This document shows positions 51,207 to 61,363 of a DNA stretch of 64,000 bases, piece by piece (position 1 is the stretch's first letter; every line of letters begins with the position of its first letter). Position numbers and translations under genes: made by a program. The stretch covers positions 62,001-126,000 of the forward strand of contig CAWIWF010000006.1 of the NCBI GenBank assembly GCA_963839815.1, written 5' to 3'. The DNA comes from JACVRM01 sp963839815. Lineage in GTDB: Bacteria > Actinomycetota > Thermoleophilia > Gaiellales > Gaiellaceae. The notes below the pieces were generated by a model. That model worked only from the letters and a program-made list of their open reading frames with translations, searched no databases and was not told the origin of the DNA.

Positions 51207-51998
51207 CTAGCGGACGCTGCGCGGCGCGGTCATGAGATGGCCGACGAGCCGCGGCGAGCCTGTCTTGCCCTCCTTGCTGACGTGAATGGCCACGCGCTCC
51301 CCCTCGCGCTCGACGCGACGCACGAGCCAGGGGCGGCCATCGACGGAGGAGCGGCCCAGCTCAGCGCCGACATCGGGCACGGGCCCGACGTGGACGCCGC
51401 GCTGGAGCTCGTGCCCGGAGCTGTTCTCGCGGATCCAGACGACCTCGCCGTCAAGGCCGTCTGCGAGCGGCGCGGAGCCCCCGGACGTCCAGGTGCGCTG
51501 CGGCTCGTAGCTCGGCTGCTCTGCCCGGGTGATCGCGCGCAGGCCGAGTCGCAGCTCGTCCGGCGTCGGGTGGCCCCAGAACCAGAACCCGCACCAGACC
51601 TCGCGGATGGTGAGCGCCGAGTCGAGCAGGAAGGTGAAAGGCAGGAAGGGCCGGTGCCACTCGTCGGTCAGCTCGAGCAGGTCGAGCTCCTCGGCGACCC
51701 GGCGCCCTTCGTCGGAGAGGAACGGGAAGTCGGCGCCGAGCCCGGCGCGAAAGGCGCCGTTGACGTACGGCTCGTCGACGGTGACGACGGCGACCTGCCC
51801 GTACTCGCGCTGGAGCTCGTCCTGCATGGCGACAAGGCCGTGCAGGCGCACCTGCTCCTTCGGGCACCACCAGCCGCGTGCAAACGCGAGCACGAGCGGC
51901 TGGCCGGCCGCGATCTCGCTCAGCGCGAGCTCCCGGCCGGTGGTCTCCGGGAGGCGCAGGTCGGGGAACGGGTTGCCAGCGACGAGGTCGTCGCGCAC
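51207..51998 (-). CDS. Thioredoxin-fold redoxin (AhpC/TSA-like) with C-terminal extension
   Basis: 263 residues. Residues 1-165 are a peroxiredoxin/redoxin domain (GNPFPDLRLPETTGRELALS, LVLAFARGWWCPKEQVRLHG, FPFLSDEGRRVAEELDLLEL, LPFTFLLDSALTIREVWCGF). The peroxidatic-position Cys sits in RGWWCPKEQ, with Gln where TlpA-type proteins have a second Cys; the resolving Cys may be in REVWCGF. A further ~90 residues (WTSGGSAPLADGLDGEVVWI to LVGHLMTAPRSVR) form a beta-rich domain not seen in plain redoxins. The GTG start lies one base past the stop of msrA, so redoxin and both methionine sulfoxide reductases form a repair operon. Confidence 0.8.
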   Translation of the reverse strand: MRDDLVAGNPFPDLRLPETTGRELALSEIAAGQPLVLAFARGWWCPKEQVRLHGLVAMQDELQREYGQVAVVTVDEPYVNGAFRAGLGADFPFLSDEGRRVAEELDLLELTDEWHRPFLPFTFLLDSALTIREVWCGFWFWGHPTPDELRLGLRAITRAEQPSYEPQRTWTSGGSAPLADGLDGEVVWIRENSSGHELQRGVHVGPVPDVGAELGRSSVDGRPWLVRRVEREGERVAIHVSKEGKTGSPRLVGHLMTAPRSVR

Positions 51999-51999
51999 G

Positions 52000-52659
52000 T
52001 CAGGCGGGGCGGTCGAGCACGCCGACCGGGCACGAGACGCCCGTACCGCCGATTCCGCAGTAGCCGTTCGGATTCTTGGCCAGGTACTGCTGGTGGTACG
52101 GCTCAGCGTAGAAGAACGCTCCCGCCTCGGCGATCTCGGTGGTGATCTCGCCGTAGCCGGCGGCGGTCAGCTCACTCTGGAACAGCTCGCGGGTCGCCTC
52201 AGCCGCGGCGCGCTGCTCCTCGCCCGCGACGTAGATCGCCGAGCGGTACTGCGTCCCGACGTCGTTCCCCTGGCGCATCCCCTGGGTCGGGTCATGGCCC
52301 TCCCAGAAGAGGCGCAGGATCTCGTCGCGGCTCGTCTGCGACGGGTCCCAGACGACCAGCACGACCTCCGTGTGGCCGGTGCGCGCGCTGCAGACCTCCT
52401 CGTACGTGGGGTTGGACGTATAGCCGCCCGCGTAGCCCACGGCGGTCGTGTAGACCCCCGGGGCCTGCCAGAAGATGCGCTCCGCGCCCCAGAAGCAGCC
52501 CATACCCACGACGAGCTGCTCGTAGCCGTCCGGGAACGGCGGCGCGATCGGCGTCCCGAGCACGTCGTGGCGGTCGGGCACCGGCATGGAGGCGTCGCGG
52601 CCGGGAAGTGCGTCGGCCGGGTCGATCAGCTCGGTCTTGTGGCGCTGGAACAGGAACAC
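52000..52659 (-). CDS. msrA: Peptide methionine-S-sulfoxide reductase
   Basis: 219 residues. The catalytic motif GMGCFWGAERIFW (C55) and GYAGGYTSNPTYEEVCSART, GHTEVVLVVWDP and YHQQYLAKNPNGYCGIGGTG define MsrA. The Cys in the last motif and the second in GVSCPVG would recycle the enzyme. It reduces the S epimer of methionine sulfoxide in cytosolic proteins. The first ~45 residues are the longer N-terminal lobe common in actinobacterial forms. It lies six bases after msrB. Confidence 0.95.
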   Translation of the reverse strand: MFLFQRHKTELIDPADALPGRDASMPVPDRHDVLGTPIAPPFPDGYEQLVVGMGCFWGAERIFWQAPGVYTTAVGYAGGYTSNPTYEEVCSARTGHTEVVLVVWDPSQTSRDEILRLFWEGHDPTQGMRQGNDVGTQYRSAIYVAGEEQRAAAEATRELFQSELTAAGYGEITTEIAEAGAFFYAEPYHQQYLAKNPNGYCGIGGTGVSCPVGVLDRPA

Positions 52660-52665
52660 GGCGTC

Positions 52666-53058
52666 TCAGTCCTCCTCGAGTCGCAGGGCAGCGGAGTTGA
52701 TGCAGTAGCGAATACCCGTTGGATGCGGCCCATCCGGGAAAAGATGCCCGAGGTGTCCGCCGCAGTTCGCGCACATCACCTCCGTGCGCACCATCCCGTG
52801 ACTCGTGTCGGTCTCCTCGTCGATTGCCTCGGCGCTCGCCGGCGCGTAGAAGGACGGCCAGCCGCACCCCGAGTCGTACTTCGTGCCGGACGCGAACACC
52901 TCGGCGCCGCAGCCGGCGCAGCGGTACGTGCCGTCCTCGAAGGTGTGGTCGTACTCGCCGGTGAAGGGCGCCTCCGTGCCCTTCTGGCGCAGGATGCGGT
53001 ACTGCTCGGGCGTCAGCTCGGCCCGCCACTGCTCGTCGGTCTTCTCGATCTTCGCCAT
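52666..53058 (-). CDS. msrB: Peptide methionine-R-sulfoxide reductase
   Basis: 130 residues. The zinc knuckles are CAGC (47-50) and CANC (96-99), the resolving Cys lies in SGCGWPSF (C65), and the catalytic Cys is C119 in RYCINSAAL. It reduces the R epimer and complements MsrA. First gene of an msrB-msrA-redoxin operon. ATG 53058 yields the usual N-terminus. Confidence 0.96.
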   Translation of the reverse strand: MAKIEKTDEQWRAELTPEQYRILRQKGTEAPFTGEYDHTFEDGTYRCAGCGAEVFASGTKYDSGCGWPSFYAPASAEAIDEETDTSHGMVRTEVMCANCGGHLGHLFPDGPHPTGIRYCINSAALRLEED

Positions 53059-53189
53059 GGCGCCAGTCTGCCCGTCCGCGCGTGGGCTGTGCCGGCTCGC
53101 CTCGCCACTGCGCAGGCCGAGACGGCGGCGAGCGAATCCGCGGCGCGGCGAGCAGGCGGGGCGTCCCGTCCGCGACCGCGCCGCGTCGC

Positions 53190-53333
53190 CGGGCGCACGC
53201 GTGTGTGCCGCAGGTGTGCCGAAACTGTCACGAGCACCGTGCGGCCGGGGGCCGCCGCTCCTCCTCCCCGGCGTCGACGCTAGCGCGGGCGGGCGCACGC
53301 GTGTGTGTCGCCGGTGTGCCGGATGCGTGACAA
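53190..53333. repeat. Two 44-bp direct repeats (GCGCACGCGTGTGTG family)
   Basis: 53190-53234 and 53290-53333 share GGGCGCACGCGTGTGTG, then CGGTGTGCCG or CAGGTGTGCCG, then TGTCACGAG or CGTGACAAG, 100 bases apart. They fill the 315-base gap between msrB and the dehydrogenase gene and belong to the same family as copies at 8351, 8419, 59678 and 59848. No gene is seen in this gap. Confidence 0.65.
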
Positions 53334-53373
53334 GCCGCGGTGGTCGCGACTGCCGCCCGGCGGACGAGCGAGG

Positions 53374-54903
<1,530 letters not shown>

Positions 54904-55027
54904 CGCTGCCTCCTCGTACCTCTGCGGGCCAAACCCCGAGCCGCGCCTGACACTGTCCCGTCCAGGGTATCGAGCGTCGCCGGGTCGCCGTGACGCCGCC
55001 GTCTCACCGGCGTATGCTTGCCAAGAG

Positions 55028-55648
55028 TTGCGGCAGCGCACGAGCTTGCGCGACAGCTCTGTCGAGGAGCTTCTTCGCGGCAACGACCAGGAACCTGCGG
55101 CCCCGGGAAGCGGCCGCCGACTTCTGACCGGAGCCGAGCCGCCGCCCGCCCTGCAAACGATCCGCCGACTCGTGGCAGCGCTCGTCGCCGTCGCTGCGGT
55201 CGCCCTTGCTGCGCTGGCCGTCTCGGTCTGGCAGCTCGTCCGCGGCGAGGAGCCGGCGCGCCTGCCGCCCTCGGCCGCTCCCGCTCCCTCGGCCGCTCCC
55301 GCTCCCTCGCCCGCGCGAGCGACCCCTCCGGCCGCGGCTCCGGCGCCCGCCGAGGCAGCACCGGTGCGGCACGCCCGCAGGGCGAGCGCGCGGCTCGTCG
55401 TCCACGCCGCTCGCGGGGACTGCTGGCTGGAGGTCCGCGCCGGCTCGCGCGGCGGCCGCGTCGTCTACGCCGGCACGCTCGCGCACGGGCGGACGCTCCG
55501 AGTCGCCAGGGCCCGCCTCTGGGTCGCGTTCGGCGCCGGCGCGCATCTCGACGTGACGCTGAACGGCAAGCAGGTCGCGAGCTTCCCGTCGGGCACGGCC
55601 GCCGTCGTCGTCACTGCCGACGGCGTCGGCGAGCCGCGCTCCGTCTAG
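55028..55648 (+). CDS. Single-pass membrane protein with RodZ C-terminal-like (DUF4115) domain
   Basis: About 206 residues. A short cytosolic part (LRQRTSLRDSSVEELLRGND) precedes one membrane helix (LVAALVAVAAVALAALAVSV), an Ala/Pro linker with PSAAPAPSAAPAPSP repeats, and a C-terminal beta domain containing RLVVHAARGDCWLEVRAGSR, VVYAGTLAHGRTLRVARARL and GAHLDVTLNGKQVASFP. This is the DUF4115 pattern found at the extracytoplasmic end of RodZ. The RodZ N-terminal helix-turn-helix is absent or reduced to the first ~20 residues. The start is uncertain: TTG 55028 and TTG 55046 are the available codons. It precedes the aminotransferase gene by ten bases. Confidence 0.6.
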   Translation: MRQRTSLRDSSVEELLRGNDQEPAAPGSGRRLLTGAEPPPALQTIRRLVAALVAVAAVALAALAVSVWQLVRGEEPARLPPSAAPAPSAAPAPSPARATPPAAAPAPAEAAPVRHARRASARLVVHAARGDCWLEVRAGSRGGRVVYAGTLAHGRTLRVARARLWVAFGAGAHLDVTLNGKQVASFPSGTAAVVVTADGVGEPRSV

Positions 55649-55658
55649 GATCGTCCCG

Positions 55659-57011
55659 ATGGCAGCTGTCGGCACCGATCCGCAAGCCGCCGAGCGCATC
55701 CGCGAGCTCGACAGCCGCTACGTCCTGCACTCGTGGTCGGTGCAGAACCAGATCGCACCGCTCCCGGTCGCGGGCGCGGAGGGCCGTCACTTCTGGGACT
55801 ACGAGGGCAACCGCTACCTCGACTTCGCCTCCCAGCTCGTCAACGTCTCGATCGGCCACCAGCACCCGCGCGTCGTCGCGGCGATCAAGGAGCAGGCCGA
55901 CCGACTCTGCACGATCGGCCCGGGCATGGCAGAGGAGAACCGCGCCGAGCTCGGCCGCTTGCTGGCCGAGGTGACGCCGGGCGACCTGACCATGTCGTTC
56001 TTCACGAACGGCGGCGCCGAGGCGAACGAGAACGCGATCAAGCTCGCCCGCTGGCACACGGGCCGTCACAAGATCATCGCCCGCTACCGCTCCTACCACG
56101 GGGCCACCGCCGGTGCGATCACGCTGACCGGCGACCCGCGCCGCTGGCCCGCCGAGCCGGGCATCCCCGGCGTCGTGCGCATGCTCGACCCGTACACCTA
56201 CCGCTGCCCCGCCGGCCACCCCGACCCGTGCCCGGTCTGCACCGGCGCGCCCCACCTCGAGGAGATCCTCCAGTACGAGGGCGCGGACACCGTCGCCGCC
56301 GTCATCCTCGAGACGATCGTCGGCACGAACGGGATCATCGTCCCGCCCGACGGGTACCTGGCCTCGATCCGCGAGGTCTGCGACCGTCACGGCATCCTGC
56401 TGATCTTCGACGAGGTGATGGCGGGCTTCGGTCGCACGGGCCGCTGGTTCGCGTGCGAGCACTGGGACGTCGTGCCGGACATCCTCACGGTGGCGAAGGG
56501 CATCAACTCGGGGTACGTGCCGCTCGGCGCGATGATCATCAACGAGCGCCTGGCCGACTGGGTGCAGGACAAGTACTTCGCCGGCGGGCTCACCTACTCG
56601 GGACACGTGCTTGCCTGCGCCTCGGCCGTTGCCTCCATCGAGGCGTTCCGCGAGGAGGGCATCGTCGAGAACTCGGCCGCCATGGGCGAGGTGCTCGCCG
56701 ACGAGCTGCCGCGCCTGGCCGAGCGGCACCCGTCGATCGGCGACGTTCGCGGCAAGGGCCTCTTCTGGGGAGTGGAGCTCGTGCGCAGTCGTGAGACGCG
56801 CGAGCCGCTTGTGCCCTTTAACGCGGCGGGCGAAGCGGCCGCCCCGGTCGTTCGGCTGGCGAAGGAGGCTATGCAGCGCGGCCTGTACCTCTTCGTGCAT
56901 TGGAACGTGGTCATGATCGCGCCGCCGCTGACCATCACCCGCGAGGAGCTCGACGAGGGCATCGCGGTGCTCGACGAGGCGCTCGCGGTGGCGGACGAGC
57001 TCGCCGCCTGA
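55659..57011 (+). CDS. Class III aminotransferase (omega-amino acid / beta-alanine-pyruvate type)
   Basis: 450 residues. The start RYVLHSWSVQNQIAPLPVAG, then DYEGNRYLDFASQLVNVSIG, the cofactor region SFFTNGGAEANENAIKLARW, LLIFDEVMAGFGRTGRWFAC (Asp to PLP nitrogen) and the Schiff-base K280 in TVAKGINSGYVPLGAM are intact. The RYVLHSW.....-P start is shared with taurine-pyruvate and beta-alanine-pyruvate aminotransferases. The reaction beta-alanine + pyruvate to malonate semialdehyde + alanine would feed the MmsA enzyme encoded 0.8 kb upstream on the other strand. Alternative substrates are taurine or GABA. GTCCCG precedes the ATG, so initiation is weakly signalled. Confidence 0.9.
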   Translation: MAAVGTDPQAAERIRELDSRYVLHSWSVQNQIAPLPVAGAEGRHFWDYEGNRYLDFASQLVNVSIGHQHPRVVAAIKEQADRLCTIGPGMAEENRAELGRLLAEVTPGDLTMSFFTNGGAEANENAIKLARWHTGRHKIIARYRSYHGATAGAITLTGDPRRWPAEPGIPGVVRMLDPYTYRCPAGHPDPCPVCTGAPHLEEILQYEGADTVAAVILETIVGTNGIIVPPDGYLASIREVCDRHGILLIFDEVMAGFGRTGRWFACEHWDVVPDILTVAKGINSGYVPLGAMIINERLADWVQDKYFAGGLTYSGHVLACASAVASIEAFREEGIVENSAAMGEVLADELPRLAERHPSIGDVRGKGLFWGVELVRSRETREPLVPFNAAGEAAAPVVRLAKEAMQRGLYLFVHWNVVMIAPPLTITREELDEGIAVLDEALAVADELAA

Positions 57012-57056
57012 CGCGGCCGACGCTTAAAACCTGGACAGTTTCGGTACAACAGGACG

Positions 57057-57650
57057 ATGAGCGCTGTCGCTTTCGCCGGTATGACCCTGCTCGCGCGGCC
57101 CGGACGGGTGATGACGCCGCGGTCGGCGACCGAGCAGCTCGTCGACGTCGCGGTGGCGTGGGCCGGTGAGCGCCCCGTCCGCGTGGCCGACGTGGGGACA
57201 GGCTCCGGCGCGATCGCCGTCGCGCTCGCCCGGGCCGCGCCCCTGGCGGAGATCTGGGCGACGGACACCTCCCCGGCGGCCATCGCGCTGGCCCGCCTCA
57301 ACGCCTGGCGAGCCGGCGTCTCCGAGCGGGTGCACGTGCTCGACGGCGACCTGCTCGCACCCGTTCCCGGCGGGCTCGACATCGTGCTGGCGAACCTCCC
57401 CTACCTGCCGCTGGCCGACCGCACGAGCTACCCCGACCTGGTCGGCGAGCCACTCGAGGCCGTGTTCGCCGCCGGCGACGGGTACGGCCCGTACCGCCGC
57501 CTGCTGGCAGCGGCAGAGGAACGCCTACTCCCCGGCGGCCTGCTCGTCCTGCAGGTACACCGCCGGATCGAGACGGCGGCGCGCGAGGAGCTCGGGCGGC
57601 TCCGTGCCGTGCTCGAGCAGGCGCCCGGCGCGCTCGCCTCGGCTGCCTGA
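57057..57650 (+). CDS. PrmC/HemK-like N5-glutamine methyltransferase family protein
   Basis: 197 residues, shorter than PrmC (about 280) because the N-terminal helical domain is missing. Motifs: LLARPGRVMTPRSATEQLVD, SAM-binding RVADVGTGSGAIAVALA, the acidic WATDTSPAAIALARLNA, and DIVLANLPYLPLADR, where N-L-P-Y is the (N/D)PPY glutamine-binding motif in altered form. It may methylate release factors or another protein or small molecule; the Pro-to-Leu change and missing domain make a true PrmC role uncertain. Confidence 0.78.
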   Translation: MSAVAFAGMTLLARPGRVMTPRSATEQLVDVAVAWAGERPVRVADVGTGSGAIAVALARAAPLAEIWATDTSPAAIALARLNAWRAGVSERVHVLDGDLLAPVPGGLDIVLANLPYLPLADRTSYPDLVGEPLEAVFAAGDGYGPYRRLLAAAEERLLPGGLLVLQVHRRIETAAREELGRLRAVLEQAPGALASAA

Positions 57651-57704
57651 CGCACTCCGGCGCGCGCGGCCGCGGGACCCCGTACCCTCACTCTCGCCGC
57701 TCGA

Positions 57705-58448
57705 GTGGACCCTTCAGCGACGACATCTCCGATGCCCGACCCCGCGCCCGCGGATCGCGAGCCATCCGGCGGCGCGCGGCCGGCAGGCTCCGAACAGCGG
57801 CCGTTCATGCGCTGGACGGTCCGCCGCCGCGCCGTCGCCTGGCTCTTCCGCGCGATCGCCTACTTCCTCGCCGGGCGCAGCGTCCGCTTCCTCGAGCCGC
57901 TGAGCGGCGAGCGTCAGCGCATCTACTTCTCGAACCACGCCAGTCACCTCGACTTCCTGCTCGTCTGGTCGGCGCTGCCGCCGAAGCTCCGCCGGCGCAC
58001 CCGGCCGGTCGCAGGGCGCGACTACTGGTCGGGCTCGCGCCTCAAGCGCTACCTCGCCGAGGATGTCTTCGGGGCGGTGCTGATCGAGCGCCCTCGACGT
58101 GACGTGAGCGCCATGCGGAACGGCGCCGGCCTGCGCCCGGTGCTGGAGGCACTCGACGAGGGCGACTCGCTCGTCTTCTTCCCCGAGGGCACGCGCAACC
58201 TCGGCACCGGCGTGGCGCCGTTCAAGAGCGGCCTCTATCACCTCGCGAGGGCGCACCCCGAGGTCGAGCTGGTGCCGATCCGGATCGGCGGCGCCCAGAA
58301 AGTGCTGGCCAAGGGCCAGAAGGTGCCGATCCCGCGCAACTCCTGGCTGACCTTCGGGGCGCCGCTCCGCCTGCAGGAGGGCGAGTCGAAAGACGCCTTC
58401 CTCGCCCGCGCGCGGGCGGCGATCCTCGAGCTGCCCGAGGGCCGCTAG
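57705..58448 (+). CDS. 1-acyl-sn-glycerol-3-phosphate acyltransferase-like (PlsC family)
   Basis: 247 residues. The acyltransferase block I IYFSNHASHLDFLLVW (H-x4-D), block II FGAVLIERPRRDVSAM, block III VFFPEGTRNLGTGVAPFKSG and block IV VELVPIRIGG are in order. An amphipathic or hydrophobic helix at ~38-58 would attach it to the membrane. It acylates lysophosphatidate or a similar acceptor in phospholipid synthesis. The ~30-residue disordered N-terminus from GTG 57705 may be shorter: an ATG lies nine codons in. Confidence 0.87.
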   Translation: MDPSATTSPMPDPAPADREPSGGARPAGSEQRPFMRWTVRRRAVAWLFRAIAYFLAGRSVRFLEPLSGERQRIYFSNHASHLDFLLVWSALPPKLRRRTRPVAGRDYWSGSRLKRYLAEDVFGAVLIERPRRDVSAMRNGAGLRPVLEALDEGDSLVFFPEGTRNLGTGVAPFKSGLYHLARAHPEVELVPIRIGGAQKVLAKGQKVPIPRNSWLTFGAPLRLQEGESKDAFLARARAAILELPEGR

Positions 58449-58449
58449 C

Positions 58450-59666
58450 TCAGGCGGGAACCGCGGCCGGCCGGCTGCCGAGGAGCCGGCCGAGCTCCTC
58501 GCGTCCGAGCTCGGCGAGCGCTGCCAGCGACGACTCGACCGCCTCGGCGAACGCCTCCGCACCGCCGAAGCGCGCGAGCGTCTCCGGCGGCAGGAACTTG
58601 AGCAGCAGAGCCGAGGTGCCCGGCGGCAGCGCCGCGAAGTGGACTGTGAGGATGCCGTGATCGCGCAGCAGCAGCATCGCCAGCGCAGCCGTGGCCTCAT
58701 AGGGGACGATCCCGGCGACACCGGTGCGCTCCAGGATCGCCTCGCCCTGCAGCTTCGCAGCCACGGGCGTCCGGTCGACGGCGTTCCCCAGCCGCCGCTC
58801 GAGCGCGTCGCCGACAGCCTCCGTCGTCGCGACGAGCTCCCGAACACGCTCGGCGCTGTACTGCTCGAGCGAGTGCACCACCGCCGGGTAGAGCATCGGC
58901 CTCGCCTCCAGGCCCAGCTCGACGCCGCGCGCGCGGATCCGGCCCACGAGCTCGGCCTCGCCGCCGAGCAAGCCGAGTCGTGGCCCGGTCGTGCCGTACT
59001 TGTCGAGGCCGGTCGCACCGGCGACGGCTCCGAGCTCGAGCGTGCGCGGCTGGTCGAAGACGGCGGGGCCGACACGCGCGCCGCCGGCGTCGTCGACGAA
59101 GACGGGGCACACCGGCGTCGGCGGCCGCGGCCAGTGCGGCGTCGAGCTCGGTCGCCCGTCAGCGCCTCGTAGGAGACTGCGAGCCGCGTGACGACGGCCA
59201 GGGCGGCACCGTCGAGCGCCTGCCGGAAAGCGTCGGCGCCGACGGTGTCCACGAGCTCGCCGCCCGCCAGCTCGACCGCGCGGCGCACGACGGGGTGTGA
59301 GTACCGGGGTGAGACACCGACGACGCGGTCGCCCGGGCGCACGAGCACCTGCATGGCGGCCACGATGGCCGCAGTCAGCCGGTTGGCGACGAAGACGTCG
59401 TGCGTGCCGGGCGCGCCGCCGAGGTGCTCGAGTGCGAGCTCGGTCAGCCGCTCGCCGACGAGCGCCGGGGCAAGGTCGTCGTCCAGCAGCGCCGGATCGG
59501 CGCCGCCGAAGTCGAGCGAGCGCTCGAGCCCGGTGAAGTTGAAGAGCGTCCCCTCACCGACGCGTCGCGCCACGATTCGCCACCCCACGCGCAGCTTGGC
59601 CAGGTCGGCCGCGGTGTCCGGGAGCAGCTCGCCACGTGTGTAGGGGAGGGCGCTCACCTCCAGCAC
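58450..59666 (-). pseudogene. PLP-dependent enzyme (class V aminotransferase/SelA-like fold), two frameshifts
   Basis: Read across frames this is a ~404-residue fold type I PLP protein. The N-terminal half (LPYTRGELLPDTAADLAKLR, FNFTGLERSLDFGG, GTHDVFVANRLTAAIVAAMQ) runs to ALTGDRA near 59150. A one-base insertion shifts to TELDAALAAAADAGV, and an extra C in GTGCCCCGTC near 59113 shifts again to VFVDDAGGARVGPAVFDQPR (Asp to PLP). The probable Schiff-base Lys is in ATGLDKYGTTGPRLGLLGGE, the position it takes in SelA-type proteins. Removing both insertions gives exactly 405 codons. Its substrate is unknown, and no selenocysteine machinery is seen nearby. Confidence 0.6.
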
Positions 59667-59677
59667 CCGGCTCCCCG

Positions 59678-59938
59678 GCTGCGGCGGAACGCCGCCGCGG
59701 GGTCAGACCCGGCTAGCAGCGCCCGCGTGACACCGTTGTGTCGAATGTGTGGCGAGAGCGTCGCGCTGCGCGCCGCCCCGACGCGGCGGCCGTGTCGCAC
59801 AGCGGCTCGGTAGGCGTGCAAGAGATCCTGTCCGCCGCTGGGCTCCGGGCTGCGGCTGGACGCCGCCGGGGGAACAGACCCGGCTAGCAGCGCCCGCGTC
59901 ACACCGATGTGCCGAATGTGTCGCAAGAGCGTCACGCC
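59678..59938. repeat. Two ~90-bp direct repeats of the dispersed family
   Basis: 59678-59767 and 59848-59938 share GGCTGCGGC, GACGCCGCC-like text, CAGACCCGGCTAGCAGCGCC, CGCGTNACACCG, TGTGNCGAATGTGT and GCGAGAGCGTC-like ends, about 85 % alike by eye. The second copy overlaps the stop codon and last two codons of the ABC permease gene at 59932, so the gene's 3' end is repeat-derived. The gap between the copies has no gene. Confidence 0.75.
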
Positions 59939-60612
59939 ACCATCTTGCGCTCGAGGTAGGCGGCGAGACGCGTCAGCGGGAAGCAGATCACGAAGAAGAG
60001 GACCATGACGGCGCCGTAGATCTCGAACGCGTGGATCTCGAACTCGCCCGAGGGAGGCGGCGCCGCCAGCCGCTCGACCGAGCGCTCTGCCGTCTCGAGC
60101 AGCTCGGCGCCGCCGAGCACCTGGATCAGCGTCGTGTTGAGGATGATGCCGACGAGCAGGCCGACGAGCGGCGGGATCAGGCGGCGGAAGGACTGCGGCA
60201 GGATCACGTAGAAGTGGCGGCCGACCCAGCCGAAGCCGAGCGCCGCCGCCGCTTCGTGCTGGCCCCGGTGGATCGACTGGACGGCGCCGCGGGTTGCCTC
60301 GGCGATCTGCGCGCTCCCCCACAGGGTCAGCGTGATCGTGCCGCTCGTGAACGGGTCGAACTCGAGCCGCGGGCTCACCGACGGCAGCGCGAAGTGGACG
60401 ATGAAGAGCGTGACGATGATCGGCAGCCCCCGCCAGACCTCGATGTAGAGACGGATGAGCGAGCGCGTCGGCCAGAAGCGGATCGTGATCAGTGTTCCCA
60501 GCGTCACGCCGATGAACATCGCGGCGACCATCGAAATCGCGGCCGTGCGCAGCGTGTTCTTGAGCCCGGTCTCGAGCATGTAGCGCGCGACCGGCTCGAC
60601 CCAGTCGGGCAT
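59932..60612 (-). CDS. Polar amino acid ABC transporter permease, second
   Basis: 226 residues with five membrane helices. RLYIEVWRGLPIIVTLFIVH and AQIAEATRGAVQSIHRGQHE, then AAAALGFGWVGRHFYVILPQ carry the HisMQ/GlnP signature (EAAxxLG). It pairs with the permease encoded upstream, whose stop overlaps this ATG by one base. The end of the gene runs into a dispersed repeat. Confidence 0.92.
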   Translation of the reverse strand: MPDWVEPVARYMLETGLKNTLRTAAISMVAAMFIGVTLGTLITIRFWPTRSLIRLYIEVWRGLPIIVTLFIVHFALPSVSPRLEFDPFTSGTITLTLWGSAQIAEATRGAVQSIHRGQHEAAAALGFGWVGRHFYVILPQSFRRLIPPLVGLLVGIILNTTLIQVLGGAELLETAERSVERLAAPPPSGEFEIHAFEIYGAVMVLFFVICFPLTRLAAYLERKMVA

Positions 60613-61301
60613 CAGCGAGCCTCCGGCAGCGCGAGCCGCCCTTCGACACCCCGGATGCCCGCGGAGAGCAGCCACACGAGCGCCAGGTAGACGGCACCGA
60701 GCACGGTGAAGGTCTCGAGCGTCTCCAGCGTGAGCGCGTTCACCTGCAGCGCCGTCGTCGTCAGCTCCTCGTAGCTGATCACGTAGAGCAGCGCGGTGTT
60801 CTTGAGCACGGCGATGTACGTGTTGATCGAGGACGGCAGCGCAATACGGCCGCCGATCGGCAGCACGATGTTCGAGAAGGCGGACAGGCGGGAGAAGCCG
60901 AGCGCGTAGCCGGCCTCGTGGTAGCGGGCCGACACCGCCTCGAAGCCGGCGCGGAAGTTCTCGGTGTTGAACGCGCCGCCCCAGATCGTCACGGATAGCC
61001 AGGCGACCGTGAACACGTCGAGTCGGACCCCCGGCCAGGGGCCGACGGGCTGCGGAAGCGCGAAGTAGAGGACGAAAATCTGAACGAGGATGGGTGTGTT
61101 GCGGATGAGCTCGACGTAGGCGCCCGCGAGCTGGCTGACGACCGGGATGCGGTACGCCCGCGCTGCGCCGAGCACCACGCCGATCACGAACGAGCCGGCG
61201 ATGGCGATCGCCGAGACGAGCAGCGTGCGTCCGAGCCCTCGGAGCAGGATCTCCCAGTTCTCGGAGACGAATCCCCCGAGGTCGTAGGTGACTGCGAGCA
61301 C
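60612..61301 (-). CDS. Polar amino acid ABC transporter permease, first
   Basis: 229 residues, five helices. AGAYVELIRNTPILVQIFVL, the coupling region GGAFNTENFRAGFEAVSARY with HEAGYALGFSRLSAFSNIVL, and PSSINTYIAVLKNTALLYVI are typical of GltJ/GlnP-type permeases. It forms the channel with its neighbour for uptake of glutamate/glutamine-like amino acids. It is separated from the binding-protein gene by a strong hairpin that probably lowers expression of the permeases relative to the binding protein. Confidence 0.92.
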   Translation of the reverse strand: MLAVTYDLGGFVSENWEILLRGLGRTLLVSAIAIAGSFVIGVVLGAARAYRIPVVSQLAGAYVELIRNTPILVQIFVLYFALPQPVGPWPGVRLDVFTVAWLSVTIWGGAFNTENFRAGFEAVSARYHEAGYALGFSRLSAFSNIVLPIGGRIALPSSINTYIAVLKNTALLYVISYEELTTTALQVNALTLETLETFTVLGAVYLALVWLLSAGIRGVEGRLALPEAR

Positions 61302-61314
61302 GGCAGGTCAGGGT

Positions 61315-61349
61315 GGTGGGAGCGGCCGCGCGAGGCGGCCGCTCCCACC
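61315..61349 (-). terminator. 15-bp perfect hairpin inside the ABC operon
   Basis: GGTGGGAGCGGCCGC and GCGGCCGCTCCCACC pair over a five-base loop, in the 62-base gap between the binding-protein stop (61364) and the permease start (61301). Such intercistronic structures stabilise the upstream message or attenuate downstream genes. With no U-run, partial termination or a 3' end barrier is likely. Confidence 0.6.
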
Positions 61350-61363
61350 GGTCGGTCGGATCC

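Noticed and set aside
57166..57903. Plus-strand frame overlapping PrmC-like and PlsC genes
   Set aside because: Ser/Arg/Pro-rich shadow translation with no domain.
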